DNA from: Clavelina lepadiformis
Lineage: Eukaryota > Chordata > Ascidiacea > Aplousobranchia > Clavelinidae
Reading direction: 5' to 3'
Assembly (NCBI RefSeq): GCF_947623445.1
Contig: NC_135247.1
Span: 2,048,501-2,112,500 of the forward strand
Length of the DNA: 64,000 bases
Shown: in pieces, positions 12,858-25,136 of the stretch
Layout: each line of letters opens with the position of its first letter
How positions within the stretch are numbered: position 1 is the first letter of the stretch
Made by a program: the position numbers and the translations under genes
The notes under the pieces: model-generated
Told to the model about the DNA's origin: nothing
What the model saw: only the letters and a program-made list of their open reading frames with translations
Databases searched by the model: none

Positions 12858-13457
12858 ACAATCAACATCATAAGTGGTAAAACTTGGTGATTATGAAGAT
12901 ACACATCGTATGAGGCAGAATCTGTAAACTTGATTGAGGGAATAGAGCTGTGACCACAACTCACATCCACAATGACACCAGCTACCCTATACGTCTACAT
13001 ATTGTGATCAGCGTGTCGAAGTCGTTCTGAGAAGCTTCTTTACCGTTGTTCTGTTGCATTTGCTTACAAATGATGGTTTATTGAGCTACAGGGAAGATCT
13101 TATATGTAAAAAATTATAAAATTTTTCAAAGGATGGTTGTAGCGTCCGCCATCCTGTCCGTTAGATGGCGGCAGGACACCACGTTTATTTGCCAAAAATG
13201 TCATCATGTATTTTCACTGTCCGTGTTCGTATCAGTCGTCATATTGACATGGAGGCGCACAGACGCTTTTCAGAAATATCTCTCCACACCAGGTTATGTC
13301 TCCACTTCGGCACGTATTGCTTGTTAATAAATTAAATTCATGTTAGCATCGCTTGTGGCCTAGGAAACAACTCAATAATAATATACATATATGGTCATAT
13401 TTTTCGTTGTGCCGCATGGTAAAGAAAAACACATAAGTTTAGTTCTACCCATTAGGT
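12858..13457. other. Region downstream of FRA10AC1
   Basis: This is probably the FRA10AC1 3'UTR and spacer. A TTAATAAATTAAAT stretch near 13,323-13,337 could be a polyadenylation signal. No other gene is seen. Confidence 0.35.
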
Positions 13458-13765
13458 CAGGACTGGCCAACCCGCGGCTCTTTCGTTCATATTGAACCTT
13501 CGAAAGAGAGCACATTTTACACATTTTAGGCAGATAAACAGAAAAGTAATCTACTGGCTAATGTTCAATTGATATTTGCTAAATAATGACTGATTACATC
13601 AGATTTCGACCCAGAATAAAGATGATGCAACTGAAACAATATTTCATGCACTATTATGACGTAATAAGAAAAAACGTCATAAATGATAATATGTATGATG
13701 TTGCTCTTTGCGGTTAAAACAGTATAGAATGAGGCTCTTAGTCTCTGACTGGTTGGCCACCCCTG
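13458..13765. mobile_element. hAT-type MITE of the CAGGGGTGGCCAA family
   Basis: The left end CAGGACTGGCCAACCCGCGG and right end GGTTGGCCACCCCTG form an imperfect inverted repeat. The flanks CATTAGGT (13,450-13,457) and CGTTAGGT (13,766-13,773) match at 7 of 8 bases, as expected of an aged 8-bp TSD. The left end (GCGGCTCTTT) is shared with the elements at 24,099 and 43,623, so they belong to one family. There is no transposase. Confidence 0.8.
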
Positions 13766-13773
13766 CGTTAGGT

Positions 13774-15631
13774 ATTCATTCATTACGAAATCTTTAATGT
13801 TCATACGTTGCTTAAACATTTTTTAATTAGCACTTCAGTTAAGATGAAAATTTCGGTATGAGGCTAGTTGTTACACGTCATACTCATAGCCAATGCTAAG
13901 AACAAATAATTTTTCAAATTCCAACGGAATCTTGTGTTTCGTGAGATAATTAGCTATTGCAATTGAGGAATAAGAGCGCGCAGCAAAAACTTTTGACGTA
14001 AACAAGCTGCTGCAAAAAATCAGATAAATATAACTGCTGGTGATTCTTTTCTGTGCAAATAAATTTTGTCAAAGAGTGATTAACCACCTAAAAATTCCAT
14101 TGTAAGTTTATTGCCTACCATAAATAAAAACTAGGGTAAGGTAGGTCTTCATATTCATGGAAAGACATGTTAAGCTTAGTAAATCATGTTAAAAACACCG
14201 TGACCGTGAAAAATGGCTTTTAGGAAAGCAGAAGGGAACTTTTTCTATAACCACCAAAACTTTTTGTTAGTATTCACCTCTAGTCTTAATTCACGTAACC
14301 ACGAAAGTTGGTACAATTTCAAATCCAGCCTTCACTTACTAATAGTGTATTCAAGTTTCAGTCCTTGCTTTTTATCGATAGATTTACTCTGATCAGAAAA
14401 TTGTTCTGCAGATGTGTAGTCAATTTTGACAACTTATAGTTTGAAAAACATTTTTCAAAATACTTTGCTCTGCGAAAATGTGTTGCAAGCGACAATTTTT
14501 ATTCAAGAGCGTTTAATTGTTAGCATATAATTTTAAATTAGATTGTTAGAAACGTGCAATTTTACAATCCCACCAATTTCCTGGGGCAGGTGCCAAAGCT
14601 AAAAAACCACCACTAGTTTTATGTATGGGATGTTTATGAAAATAATGCGTTTGTGACGTGTAAATTAGATCGAACTGGAGTCAATCATGCATCACGGAGT
14701 TGGTGGTTTACTGAAAAAAACCTAAGATTTGCAGGTATAGGGATAGGAAACATTAAACAACATAGACCTTCAAAATAAGTACAAATCTTGGAAATAAGGA
14801 CGATATGGCAACCGTGGGTAAAGGGATAGGAAACGTGGGCAAGTGGCTTATTTCTGTTCTCTTGCGTCATTAGAAAATCTGCAAATGAAAACTTTTGCTT
14901 ACGTTGCAATTATGGTTAAAAAACAATCTTCCATTATTTTGACAATTTTAGGCTAGGTTTTTGTTACCAAAATATTGGCCTAGGCTGCTGCTAGCCTAGT
15001 ACTGTAGTATTTTTCAATATTTTATTTTCCATGTAGGTTAAGCCTGTAGTGTTTGAGTTTGACTGTGACACAGTCAATTTGACAAGCTGCCGTTTACCAA
15101 ACTCAGAAAGCGAACTTGGAATTTTTTTGAGTAAAAAAAAGGAATATTTCAGTAGGATAGAAAAATGCGAACCAGAAAAACTGCTACTGTTCCACCAGGC
15201 TGGAAAGCATCGCACGTTTTAAAGAGATCTCGGGCAGTTGGGGGTGCAGAGGGAAGAAATAGAAATCACCCGGTGTATGACAGAAGCCATAATATAAAGA
15301 ATGTCATCTGCACAAATGAGACTCATTAATATGGATGGCAAACTTTTTTATCTTCTCGTGAATTTATAGGCTTAACAAATTGATGCTAATCACTAGATCA
15401 CAGAGCGATTTGCCAATTACTGGCAGCACTATATATATGCATAAATCAATAGGTGAAAATCAGCCAGTTACTGTTAATTGAGATTTTTTAACGTAGGGAA
15501 ACGGATGTTGGTGAAATTATCAGTTTATTAGACTGTAGGCCACAGATAACATTGTGCTGAAGCTGTGAACCTTCCTGACTTGCTTATAATATTACAAGAA
15601 AAGTTCAGTTGTTTGCTCAACAGTGGAATAA
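13774..15631. other. Spacer between FRA10AC1 and GORASP
   Basis: Nothing coding could be supported. A fragment of the CAGGGTTGCCAT-family MITE lies at about 14,757-14,817. The 3' part is presumably the GORASP promoter and 5'UTR. Confidence 0.4.
14757..14817. repeat. Fragment (one end) of the 9,544-type MITE
   Basis: The sequence ACCTTCAAAATAAGTACAAA followed by CTTGGAAATAAGGACGATATGGCAACC closely matches the right end of the element at 9544-9884. No left end or TSD is present. Confidence 0.65.
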
Positions 15632-18600
15632 ATGGGGGCTGGAAATAGCGTTGAGATTCCTGGTGGAGGGTCTGAAGGATATCATGTCCTGAGGGTAAAA
15701 ACATCTATTTCTTAAACCAGTAATAACATTTGCTGCACCTGCAAAATATTTACATGTTTGTTTAGTTGATAAAAATAAGTGTAAATATATTGATATATAT
15801 TTAGTTTTTGTTTTGGTAAAAGCAATAATTGTTATGACTTTTAGTTGATCATTGCACTTTGGAGATGTTTTAACTCAATACCATTATTTAGTGTATATAC
15901 TTTTTCAAAGCTTTGAACATGTCTGTAATTACATATATACATATATTTGCACAGTAAACATTATAATAAACACCATAGTATTTATTACTTGCTTAATTTG
16001 TATAATTTTTTTTGCCGGTGTTGTGTAATGTATTTGCAGATAAAATGTTTTTTTAAATGCAGTTTTTAAAAACAATCTTTTTATTGTATTACCAGGTTCA
16101 GGAAAATTCTCCTGGCTTCAAGGCAGGCTTAGAGCCCTTTTTTGACTTCATTGTAATGATTGGAAACACACGTTTGGTGAGTGTCGATGCAAGAAGGTTT
16201 GTCGATGTAATTACCAACATCTTTTATTTCGATTCTATTTTTTTTTCAGAATAAAGATGACGACAGGTTAAAGGACTTGCTTCGAGCCAACGTGGAAAAA
16301 CCAGTCAAAATGTACATATACAGCAGTAAAACCTTAAAGGTAATTTTATCCAATGCGTGCTATCTTTTATGCCGGCATTAAAGTCGTATCGTGGTAAATA
16401 TAAATTAATTGGGCTACCTGATACAGACCTTCAGTACCATTTTGCAGACAGACTAAAATATATAAACTATGATTATTGCAGCTCCGTGAAGTCACAATTA
16501 CTCCAAGTAGTATGTGGGGGGGTCAGGGACTGCTTGGGGTTTCAATTCGATTTTGTTCATTTGAAGGAGCTAATGAAAATGTCTGGCATGTCCTGGTAAG
16601 AATGTTTTATCTTTCTGCTTTTTTAATGCTCATACTTTGAAGTGCAGTGCCACATAAATATTACATTCGCTTTTATGTATGTAGAATGTTAATAGGTAAA
16701 AGATAAACTAGTTGCAAATCTCATGTTTTTGAAATTTCGTACAAATTGACTTTCAGGAGGTAGAACCAAATTCCTCGGCATATTTGGCCGGTTTGAGGCC
16801 ATTCAGTGATTACATCATTGGGGCTGATTCACTTCTTAGTGAGGTTTGTTGAGAAGTTTTAACAGACAATTCCAACTGTTTTAATTAAAACTGAAGTGCA
16901 AAAATTTCTGTTGTGATTGCTGTGTAGCTTTTTGTAAATTTTAATGTTTAATTTTTCTGGAACAAGCTGTTTAACATCGTATTTCATTACGTACGGAACA
17001 GTAGTAATGTTTCTTTAACATCATATATTTTCATATGTTCAGCAAGATGATTTATTTACACTAATTGAGTCTCACGATGGCCGGCAGCTGAAGTTGTTTG
17101 TATACAACAGCGACACTGATGCTTCCCGTGAGGTGGTCATCACACCAAACAGTGCATGGGGAGGTGAAGGGAGGTCCGTTTGTTGGCTCAATTCAAATAT
17201 TCTGTTTCTGGTTTTGCTGTGAAATAACTTTTTGGTTAACATACGGCTTGTTGGCTTTAAAGTTTGTGTTACATGGTTGTGGTTTTCGAGACTAATTTCA
17301 TGAGCCGCGGCTGCGTAATAGTTCAATAATGTTAACGAGGTTATCGCAAAGTTTTTTGTCAAGTTTTATGTGTCTGTAGCTTGGGCTGCGGCATTGGTTA
17401 TGGATATCTTCACCGGATTCCAACTGCACCTTTCACGGAAGGTAAAGCGCTGAAGCATTCTGTTCCTCCCGCTGCCGGTGATGCTGGGATTGACCCGAAC
17501 AATAAATCGCTTACACCAACAGATGGATTTGCCGAGGTAAAAACAAAGTTAAAGTTGAAATATGTTTATGTTGAAAACAATTGTGTTGCTTCTCAATTGT
17601 TTTTTCTGATTGGCTCCAGTTATCCTGGCTTTTTATTTTAAATCCTAAATGCCCAGTTCATGTATCACATGGAACTTTTTGTTGTCAAGGTCCCCTTAAA
17701 ACCAAACGTCACGCCTGTTGAACCTATCACGCCACCAGCTGCAACAAGCTCCAACCTGTTGCCAGGAAACATGGGAATTTCAATACCGACCATACCGGCT
17801 ACATTAAGTGCTGATTACACAGTCCCCCTCACAACGTACAGCTCAGTCGCTTCTTCAACTCTCGGAAGCACTGTGCCAGGTTAAGATTTTAGTTTATATT
17901 TTAGCTGATATTGACAGTCAGATGGTTACGTGTTGTTCATATTTCAATATAATTTTGCCAAGCTTTGGTTATTGTTTGAACATTGCTGAAACATAGTTTC
18001 ATATTTGTGAATCCAATTGGTAACAAATTGTGTATTTATATATATACAGCTCCTGTAACCGGATTACCAACATTAGTTAATATTTCAATGCCGCCGACAC
18101 TAACCACCAATCTTCCTCCATTAAATCTTCTCCCAAGTGAGTTTAACTTTTAGCTAGAAATTGTTGTAGACAATATACTTAATGCACTACACTATAACTT
18201 TAAACAAAAATTACAGATTTTTGCGCTGGCAACTTCTATACAATAGTTATTTCGGCATAGTTGATTCTGTCGAAAGTGATAATTTTTTTTTCAGCAACAG
18301 GAATTGCTCCTCTTCCAGCTTTGCCTAATCTTAATCTTCCACCTTTGACACTACCGGGAGGAGCACAGCTGCCATCTCTGGAAAGTCTGGCTGGAAATCT
18401 TCCACATGTTGCAGCTCTGCAACAACCGATTCTATCCAAAGATATTCTCACCAGTATGTGTTGTCACATGTGTTAGAGCTTAATTTTTTATCACCAGTCT
18501 TATGTAACTGTGTCTTATGTCTTATTATCCATCATTAATTACTGTGTTTGAAGATATACAAGAAATACAGTTAACTGAATTTATGCAATAGGTGTTTTAT

Positions 18601-18796
18601 ACATTATGTGAGTGACTTATGATTATAAGCTATTAGTTCTTACGGATATTTAATCGCAGGCACTCCAGCACCAGCAGTTCCTGTTTCAGTCCCATTGAGT
18701 GTGCCTCTTGCTACAGCACCTGAAGCTGTGGCTGTCAATGCCGGGGCCATTCCTGAGTCAACACAGTCCGCTGCTTCGTCTGTGCTGCCAAATTAG
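15632..18796 (+). CDS. GORASP2: GORASP (GRASP55/65) Golgi reassembly-stacking protein (11 exons)
   Basis: Exons are 15632-15694, 16096-16176, 16250-16339, 16482-16595, 16757-16843, 17043-17173, 17380-17536, 17690-17879, 18050-18136, 18295-18453 and 18660-18796. They total 1,296 nt and 431 residues with every phase closing. The N-terminus [13 protein letters not shown] carries Gly2, the myristoylation site used to anchor GRASPs to Golgi membranes. Two PDZ-like GRASP domains follow: [20 protein letters not shown] through [13 protein letters not shown], then [20 protein letters not shown] through [20 protein letters not shown]. The C-terminal half is Pro/Ser/Leu-rich and low in complexity, like the regulatory SPR region. 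The family tethers Golgi cisternae and acts in unconventional secretion. Whether it stands for GORASP1 or GORASP2 cannot be fixed; the symbol is a family label. Confidence 0.95.
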
Positions 18797-20770
18797 TACG
18801 GGATATTGCCAAGAAATGCTGTAGAGTGTCACTGACAAAATTTGCGTTATTTGGAATTTGCTACTTCCGCTATATTTCTGGCCAACGTAGAACTTGGCAG
18901 ATCTGATGTTTTTTCAATCTTTCTTTGCAATCATCGCAATTAGTTTAAGATTGACTATATTGGTTACACTTATTAGCTGGGTTCATTTTTGAACCCAACT
19001 CATTATATGTGGGTTTAGATTAATAAATGTTGCTTAATGTTCTGTTCAATGAGTCGAAGCTAATTCCTTATCCGGGAATATCTGCTAATTTGATATTGCA
19101 GCAGTTTTAAAACAGATGTGTCGAATTTATGAATGTCAAAATTTTGTGAGAACCTAAAACCTTTGATTCATACAAGAGTTAATGCAGAATTCCATGGATA
19201 TTAGCTGCAGTGCGAAACTTTTGCGTGTACTGAATTATAAAGTTGATTTGAATTTGTTATTTTCATATATTTATGGTGTGAAGCATATGTTAAGTACGTA
19301 ATATGGCAAATAGTCGTGTAAATTATTTGAAAAGTTATCCATGGGAAATCCACAAGTTCTGGCACGACGCAATAAATGCAACGTGGTTACAGTCATGTTA
19401 GTTTCAGTTGCATTTGGTATGTTTTCACTACTACGATTTATGCAATTTCGTTATTTGAAGTCAAGGCCATCATATTGAATTTCGTCACCGTTTGGCATTA
19501 CGCAAGCAAAGGATGTTTTTGATGTCGGTTTTCTTGTCGAATGTTTTTACGAAAGTGAAGATTTATTTTGTTGTCGTTACGCGAAGTTTATAAATCTGTA
19601 TGATGGTGCATTGAAATAAAAATCGTAGTATACACAACGTTGTTTCTTATTTTTGGATTACCGTTAACGAAAAACCAACGTTAGCGAAAAAAATTTAGTC
19701 TTCCTGCCCCCACAGATAATGACAAAAAACATGCAATACAATTTGGGTAATAGGCCTACATTTATGTAGGGAGTGGAAAACGGTTTTACAAAATTTTATT
19801 TTAGCGGCTCTACTTCGGTTCAGGTTTGTATCCGGTACGCACATTCATTCCGTTCCGGGTTTAGGCTCAGCAAGCTTGCTAATGCACGGTTTGCTCCGGG
19901 TTCGAATGACATTGTTTAGCTAAGCACTTTATAAATTTCTTCAACTACCCTGCCCAAGGAAAAATTCGTTAGCTCAAGGAATTTCATCGTGAGTGGCTAT
20001 TTCTTAGTTTAGGTTTTATACATTTTGAAATAGGCAAAGGAAATATGTTTTGTACAAATCTTGGTTGAAATTATTGTATTGAAAAAGTGGTTACTTACAA
20101 CTAAGAAAGGTTCGACTCCGGTCCATAGGCGTGGTCAGGGGGGCGAAAAAGACCATGCCCCCCCCTCCAATTTTAGTGTCTATAGGGTTCTACATCAGGT
20201 GGCGGTGTCTTAAAACAAACACTTTGTAGTTCCCTTGAATTCATGAAATATTTGCCCCCTACCCCCAATTTTTTTTCTGGTTACTCCACTGCTCCGGTTA
20301 GTTTTTTTTTAGTCTGCCATGGCTCAGGTTGGGTTTGGGTTAGATTGCCTCCTGGTTCCGTTTCGGTTTTCAAAAATATCCGCTCAAACCGGTTAAAAGG
20401 TACAGTTATGGTTCTATTCTATTTATATTAATTTTAATTCTGCAGAAGTACCATATACCATAAAGTAACTACAAATTTGGCTGAATTCAAAATTAATGAT
20501 AAGGTTTTAAAAGGACGCCATTCTACAGCCCAGGGAAGGTAAATAGCCGAATAAAAAATTTAATTGCATGAAATAAAATGAAATACATTTGAATAAAAAA
20601 ATGTTTACTCTTTTTTCTTTGACTCGATATGTGCGTTAATCAGTGTACCTTCTTGGACGAAAATCACTTACAGTACTAAATTGAATGTACTTTGTAATTA
20701 TTTTTGGTAGAAGTCTGTAGCGCCACGCGTGGCAAAGAACCCAGTTCCACGCATCAAACGAGCACCTCGG
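18797..20770. other. GORASP 3' flank and repeat-like spacer
   Basis: AATAAA-like words after the GORASP stop (about 19,020 and 19,615) are candidate polyadenylation signals. From about 19,765 to 20,405 the DNA has recurring CCGGTT/GGTTCGG-like words and a homopolymeric C/G run near 20,140-20,165, suggesting one or two decayed repeats. I could not define ends or TSDs. Confidence 0.4.
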
Positions 20771-20813
20771 TCTCTTTTTTTTGGTAGGAGCCCAGAATAG
20801 TTCTGTGTTTCAG
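20771..20813 (+). promoter_or_regulatory. RPL15: 5'TOP-like noncoding first exon of RPL15
   Basis: A pyrimidine run (TCTCTTTTTTTT) at 20,771-20,782 is followed by a short exon that ends CAG before GTAAGT at 20,814. The matching acceptor TTTCTAG lies one base ahead of the RPL15 start codon at 21,063. Ribosomal-protein mRNAs usually start with a 5'TOP tract that couples translation to growth signalling. The exact start site is inferred. Confidence 0.55.
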
Positions 20814-21062
20814 GTAAGTTTAAATCGGTTTTAATCTCAATTTAGGAAGAACTGATTTTAGAGTCTTCTTGTTTGTACGAAAAAACATTATCAGGTGCTT
20901 AAGTTACGCCATTATTGTAACGAATAATGCATGAGGTAGGTTACTATTTTAACATTTGAAAAGTACAAGAGCCGGGCCAAACGCACACTGTCATCGCTGC
21001 AGTGTTATAAATTAAGTAACACAGTGCCTACATAATTATACTTCATAATATCGGTTTCTAGA

Positions 21063-23933
21063 ATGGGGGCTTACAAGTACATGAGTGAAGTATGGCGGAA
21101 AAAGCAGTCCGACGTTATGCGTTATTTGCATCGAATTAGATGCTGGCATTTTCGTCAGCTCTCGGCAATACATCGTGCTCCAAGACCGACCAGACCAGAC
21201 AGGGCACGAAAGCTGGGATACAAAGCCAAACAAGGTAAGTGCTGATGATTTTATGGTATGGTTATCATTGGTTTTAATTAGGATGATGTAGATCTATATA
21301 TGGATTTTCACTCTTTTGATTGTTGGCCGCAAAATGAAAACTTTGGGTGGCAGTGTGCTGCACTCAACCAAAAAGATTCTGTTTCGAAACATGGAATAAT
21401 TTTAAAATTATACATTTGTAATTGTGTAGTAGGCCTAGCATTTGAAGGACCACTGGAAATTTTAGAATTTAGACCTTTTCAATGTGTATATTCCGCCAGT
21501 TGTAATCACTAGATTGCTTTGTATGTCGTACTTAAAACCACAATGAAGAACAACAATGGTTCACTTGCGATGAAGTAGAATTGTACAGCTAGCCTTATTG
21601 CCTTGACTAGAAAGTAGACTATGGCCATTTTTGACAAGTTGCGATGTTAGGCATGACACCATGGGTTAATGCCTTAATATTGTTTAGCATTTTGTTTTTT
21701 GTTGCTGTATTGATCATTTGTATCTCTGGACTGCAGAGTATGGTAGTTTTTAGCAAGATCTTGGGTGCGCCAAACAACCAAAAACGACAAGTGTGGTGTG
21801 CAAAAATGCTCAGATGCAATAGAATTGTGTACTTCGTTGCGCAATTACACACTAATGTACACAGTTTGACTTATTCAATATTTAAATATATTGAAAATTG
21901 AGTGTACAGAAATTCTTTCATAGTCATTAAGTGTAAAATAATGCACCTTAGTGCGGCACTGAAGGTAATATCCAAGTGCGCATATACCAAAGTCAACAGT
22001 CTGGTTGTATCTGTTTGTAGTTGGTGACTTTATTGGTTTGTCGTATGTATGCTGAAATTCAAGGCTAACAATGTAACTCAATATCCTTAAGATGATAAAT
22101 AAAGTTTAGATTTAATTTTTGAGATAGATGTTGCCAATATATGTAAAGTTACACTAATTGTTTTTTTCAAATTTTCCAATGGTGACTAATTGTTACTATC
22201 ATCTGAATTAGACTAAACCTCACAACGGACACTTGCAACAAAATTATCATAGTACAGGAAAGACAGCTTGCCAAAGTTAATATTTTAGTGGTAATTCTGT
22301 TTTTTTCTGATTTTGAGGGTTTCGAGACATATAGCTTAAGATAGCATTCAAGAAGTTGAAGTGGTCTTTGTGCAGATTTTATGTTGTTCGAATAGTTGAC
22401 CTTAGGATATAGGAAGCATTTATTGCAAAAGGCTTCTGTAATTTGCTTATGTCCATTGAATTAATTTTCACAATGTGCATCATCTGGCAGTATGTGCCAA
22501 CTTAACTATGACACTGCCGTAGATGAGTTTTTACAACTGATTATTATTTGAACTTCTGCTATACTTAATGAAATGTTATTTTGTTGTGACTTGAGTCGCC
22601 AGAAAAAGAATGGGTTTTAGTAAGAGGAATTTACTTTAACCATCACTAATTGCTTGTGATCTCAAAACAAATAATAAATTGTTGATTTTGGCTATGGCAT
22701 ATGGCTAGAAAGCAAAACCTAAGAAGTTCACTATATAATTGTTCTGTGCTATTTAATAATGTAGATGTTATTCAGGAAGACCCCGGTGTTCGTCTAGAAT
22801 CCCGATTAAAAGACTTTTTGTATATGTATGATAACTTAAAACCATTATAAATATTGTCAAAAATTATCTGTCAACTGGAGCATTGCCTAGTCTCAATAAA
22901 CTAAAAACTAGTTGAACTACACTTTTCAATTTTGTGTCGGATCCATATTATGCTCTCAACACCACTTTTTGTGTTTCCAGGTTATGTAGTTTACAGAGTG
23001 CGTGTGAGGCGCGGGGGACGCAAGCGACCTGTGCCAAAAGGTGCCACTTATGGAAAGCCTGTTCACCAGGGAGTGAACCAGCTTAAGTTTGCCCGCTCTC
23101 TACAAAGTGTTGCTGAGGTAGGCATGCCAGTTGTTGAATTTAGCTTGTTCCAAAGCAAGATTCTAGGTTTAAACACATGTTATCCACGTTTCAACGCTGT
23201 CTGGTGAATGCGCATGGCAATTGCATAAACGTTCTGCTGCATATGGAATGACATCTGGTTAATCTGCGTCTTGGCTGAAATGACTTCATCATAGCACAGG
23301 GCTTCAACAAGTACTTTGCCCTCTTTTTAATGTTTTTTATTTTAAAGGAACGAGCTGGACGTCATTGCGGGGCCCTTCGTGTTCTCAACAGTTATTGGGT
23401 GGCCGAGGACTCAACTTACAAATATTTTGAAATTATCTTGGTTGATCCGATGCACAAGGTATGGAATGCTTCAGTCTGCACATAAGACAATTTAAGCCCA
23501 CAGCGTTTCATTTTTGTCATTATTCGTCATAAAACTAAGTATTCTTCACTCGTAATATGTCTGTAGATGTTGCAGGTTTAGCCGACTTTGCGTAAATCTG
23601 ATGTGATAAAAATATTTTTCAGACTATACGCCGAGATCCATCAATACAATGGATCTGTAAGTCTGTGATGAAGCATCGTGAAAACAGAGGCCTCACCGCA
23701 GCAGGACGGTCGAGCCGTGGCCTTGGCAAAGGACACAAGTTCCATCAAACCATTGGTGGGTCTGCGCGGGCGGCTTGGAAGAGACGAAACACCACTCAGG
23801 TCTCTATTGTTCGGGGTTTTGTCCAAATGTTGTTGCATCCATTATCTTACTGGCGAACTTACTGCTGTATTTTTTTAGACAAGAAAATTTTAATGCATAT
23901 ATTTCTATTTTGCAGATGCGACGCAAGAGATGA
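21063..23933 (+). CDS. RPL15: Ribosomal protein L15 (eL15), 5 coding exons
   Basis: Coding exons are 21063-21234, 22981-23117, 23348-23458, 23623-23799 and 23916-23933, giving 204 residues, the usual eL15 length. The protein starts [17 protein letters not shown] and keeps the eL15 blocks [54 protein letters not shown] and [20 protein letters not shown]. It is a structural protein of the large ribosomal subunit. The last exon codes only six codons and gives an MRRKR end where most animals have LHRYR or a similar end. The acceptor of exon 4 lies two bases ahead of the duplicated segment, which begins at 23,625, so a truncated copy of exons 4-5 exists in inverted orientation at 44.1-44.6 kb. This copy is the only complete one. 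Confidence 0.96.
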
Positions 23934-24098
23934 GCATTTTAAAGCTTGTGATATTCCCGTCATTAAAATACAAAACATTAACCTTAAATTTGCTTTTTAT
24001 ATAACCACAGCCGCTCATACTCATGGTCATTATATACTCGAAACTATATCATTGCGATATCGAACTTTCGTCGTGGACCATACTTTTACCCTATAGGC

Positions 24099-24569
24099 CA
24101 GGGGTGGCCAGACCTGCTTCATGCTCGAGCCGCATATAAAAAATTCCAGTTTTATAAGAGCCACAACACAAACACAATAAAAACCACGACTTTATTCACT
24201 CACAAAAAAGTGTAGCTATTGATTAACATTAGTGCTGCGTGGTGATACTATGAGTCTCCAACTGGGCTTTACCAACTCTTTTTGCAATTATTATTATAAC
24301 AGTAACCAAGACTTAAAACTAGGTCAGCCCTGACGTACAGCTTCAATCTGACAGTTTACTTAACTACAGTGTACAAGTTAGCACACGTCTGTGCAATAAT
24401 GTACTCTTTGGAGTGTAATTTGATTATTACTAACGATGAGTCCATTGTTACTACGTGTCATAGAACGCATCGTTTCATAATCTGATCAAACAACTCGTCT
24501 AGACCGGGAAAATGCATGTCTAATTCATCAACGCTAATTCATTAAAGAGCCGCAGTTTGGCCACCCCTG
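24099..24569. mobile_element. hAT-type MITE, CAGGGGTGGCC family (left-arm copy)
   Basis: The ends are CAGGGGTGGCCAG and TTGGCCACCCCTG, with flanks CTATAGGC (24,091-24,098) and CCATAGGC (24,570-24,577). The same insertion sits at the matching place in the right arm with the intact TSD GCCTATAG. It was therefore present before the arms were duplicated. Confidence 0.88.
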
Positions 24570-24577
24570 CCATAGGC

Positions 24578-25136
24578 TACCGCTATTATGTGGCAAAGAC
24601 ACTTTGCAGAGCTTTTAAAAAGGGGAAACATGGCGGCTTCGCTTGATCATTATCACCGTCCTAACCACGCAGGGCAGACCACTGTGTATATGAGGACTCT
24701 GCGAATCTTTAGAAATTGGTTTAAACAGAACTATACTGACCTGGCCAGAATTTATTCGATATAAAGTCAAATCACGGTTTTACAAATGAAGATCATGACT
24801 CTCAATTTGCTCGCTGCTGATCTGGATTCAACGAAATCTCAAAAGCCGCCAGTGCTTTTTTTATTTTGGTGGTTTTAGTTATTTTATCTGTGTCGTATCA
24901 GTTTCGAGCTGCATATTTCATGAGAACTGAGGACTCATCCCTTGCAGACGAATTTTGTCCGTTGTCACAGAAGCTAAATTCAAGCGGGCTAAATCGCATG
25001 AGGTGACGTTTGCTGTTCGACTTTTGTCGAGTCCTGATGCTTGCCACAAAGTTTTTGCGTGTACCTGGGAAAACGGAAACAATTTTAACAGAAATACGAA
25101 AGTTAGGCTTAACTCAGTCATCGTAGAGCTAACTGG
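24578..25136. other. SLC22 3' flank, unusually identical between arms
   Basis: This lies between the MITE and the SLC22 stop. The roughly 240 bp next to the stop (24,897-25,139) show no difference by eye from 43,060-43,302, while other parts of the arms differ at several percent of sites. No separate gene is recognised. Confidence 0.45.

Noticed and set aside
19765-20405. A possible MITE with CCGGTT-rich ends
   Set aside because: Recurring words are visible, but I could not find inverted ends with a target-site duplication, so it is only noted as repeat-like spacer.
21235-22980. Long RPL15 intron 2 as a host for a box C/D snoRNA
   Set aside because: Ribosomal protein introns often carry snoRNAs, and TGATGA/CTGA-like words occur, but I found no convincing pair with a closing stem. 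A snoRNA search tool would decide.
23641-23838. Minus-strand frame over RPL15 exon 4 (also at 44,350-44,547 on +)
   Set aside because: It is a shadow of the eL15 coding exon.
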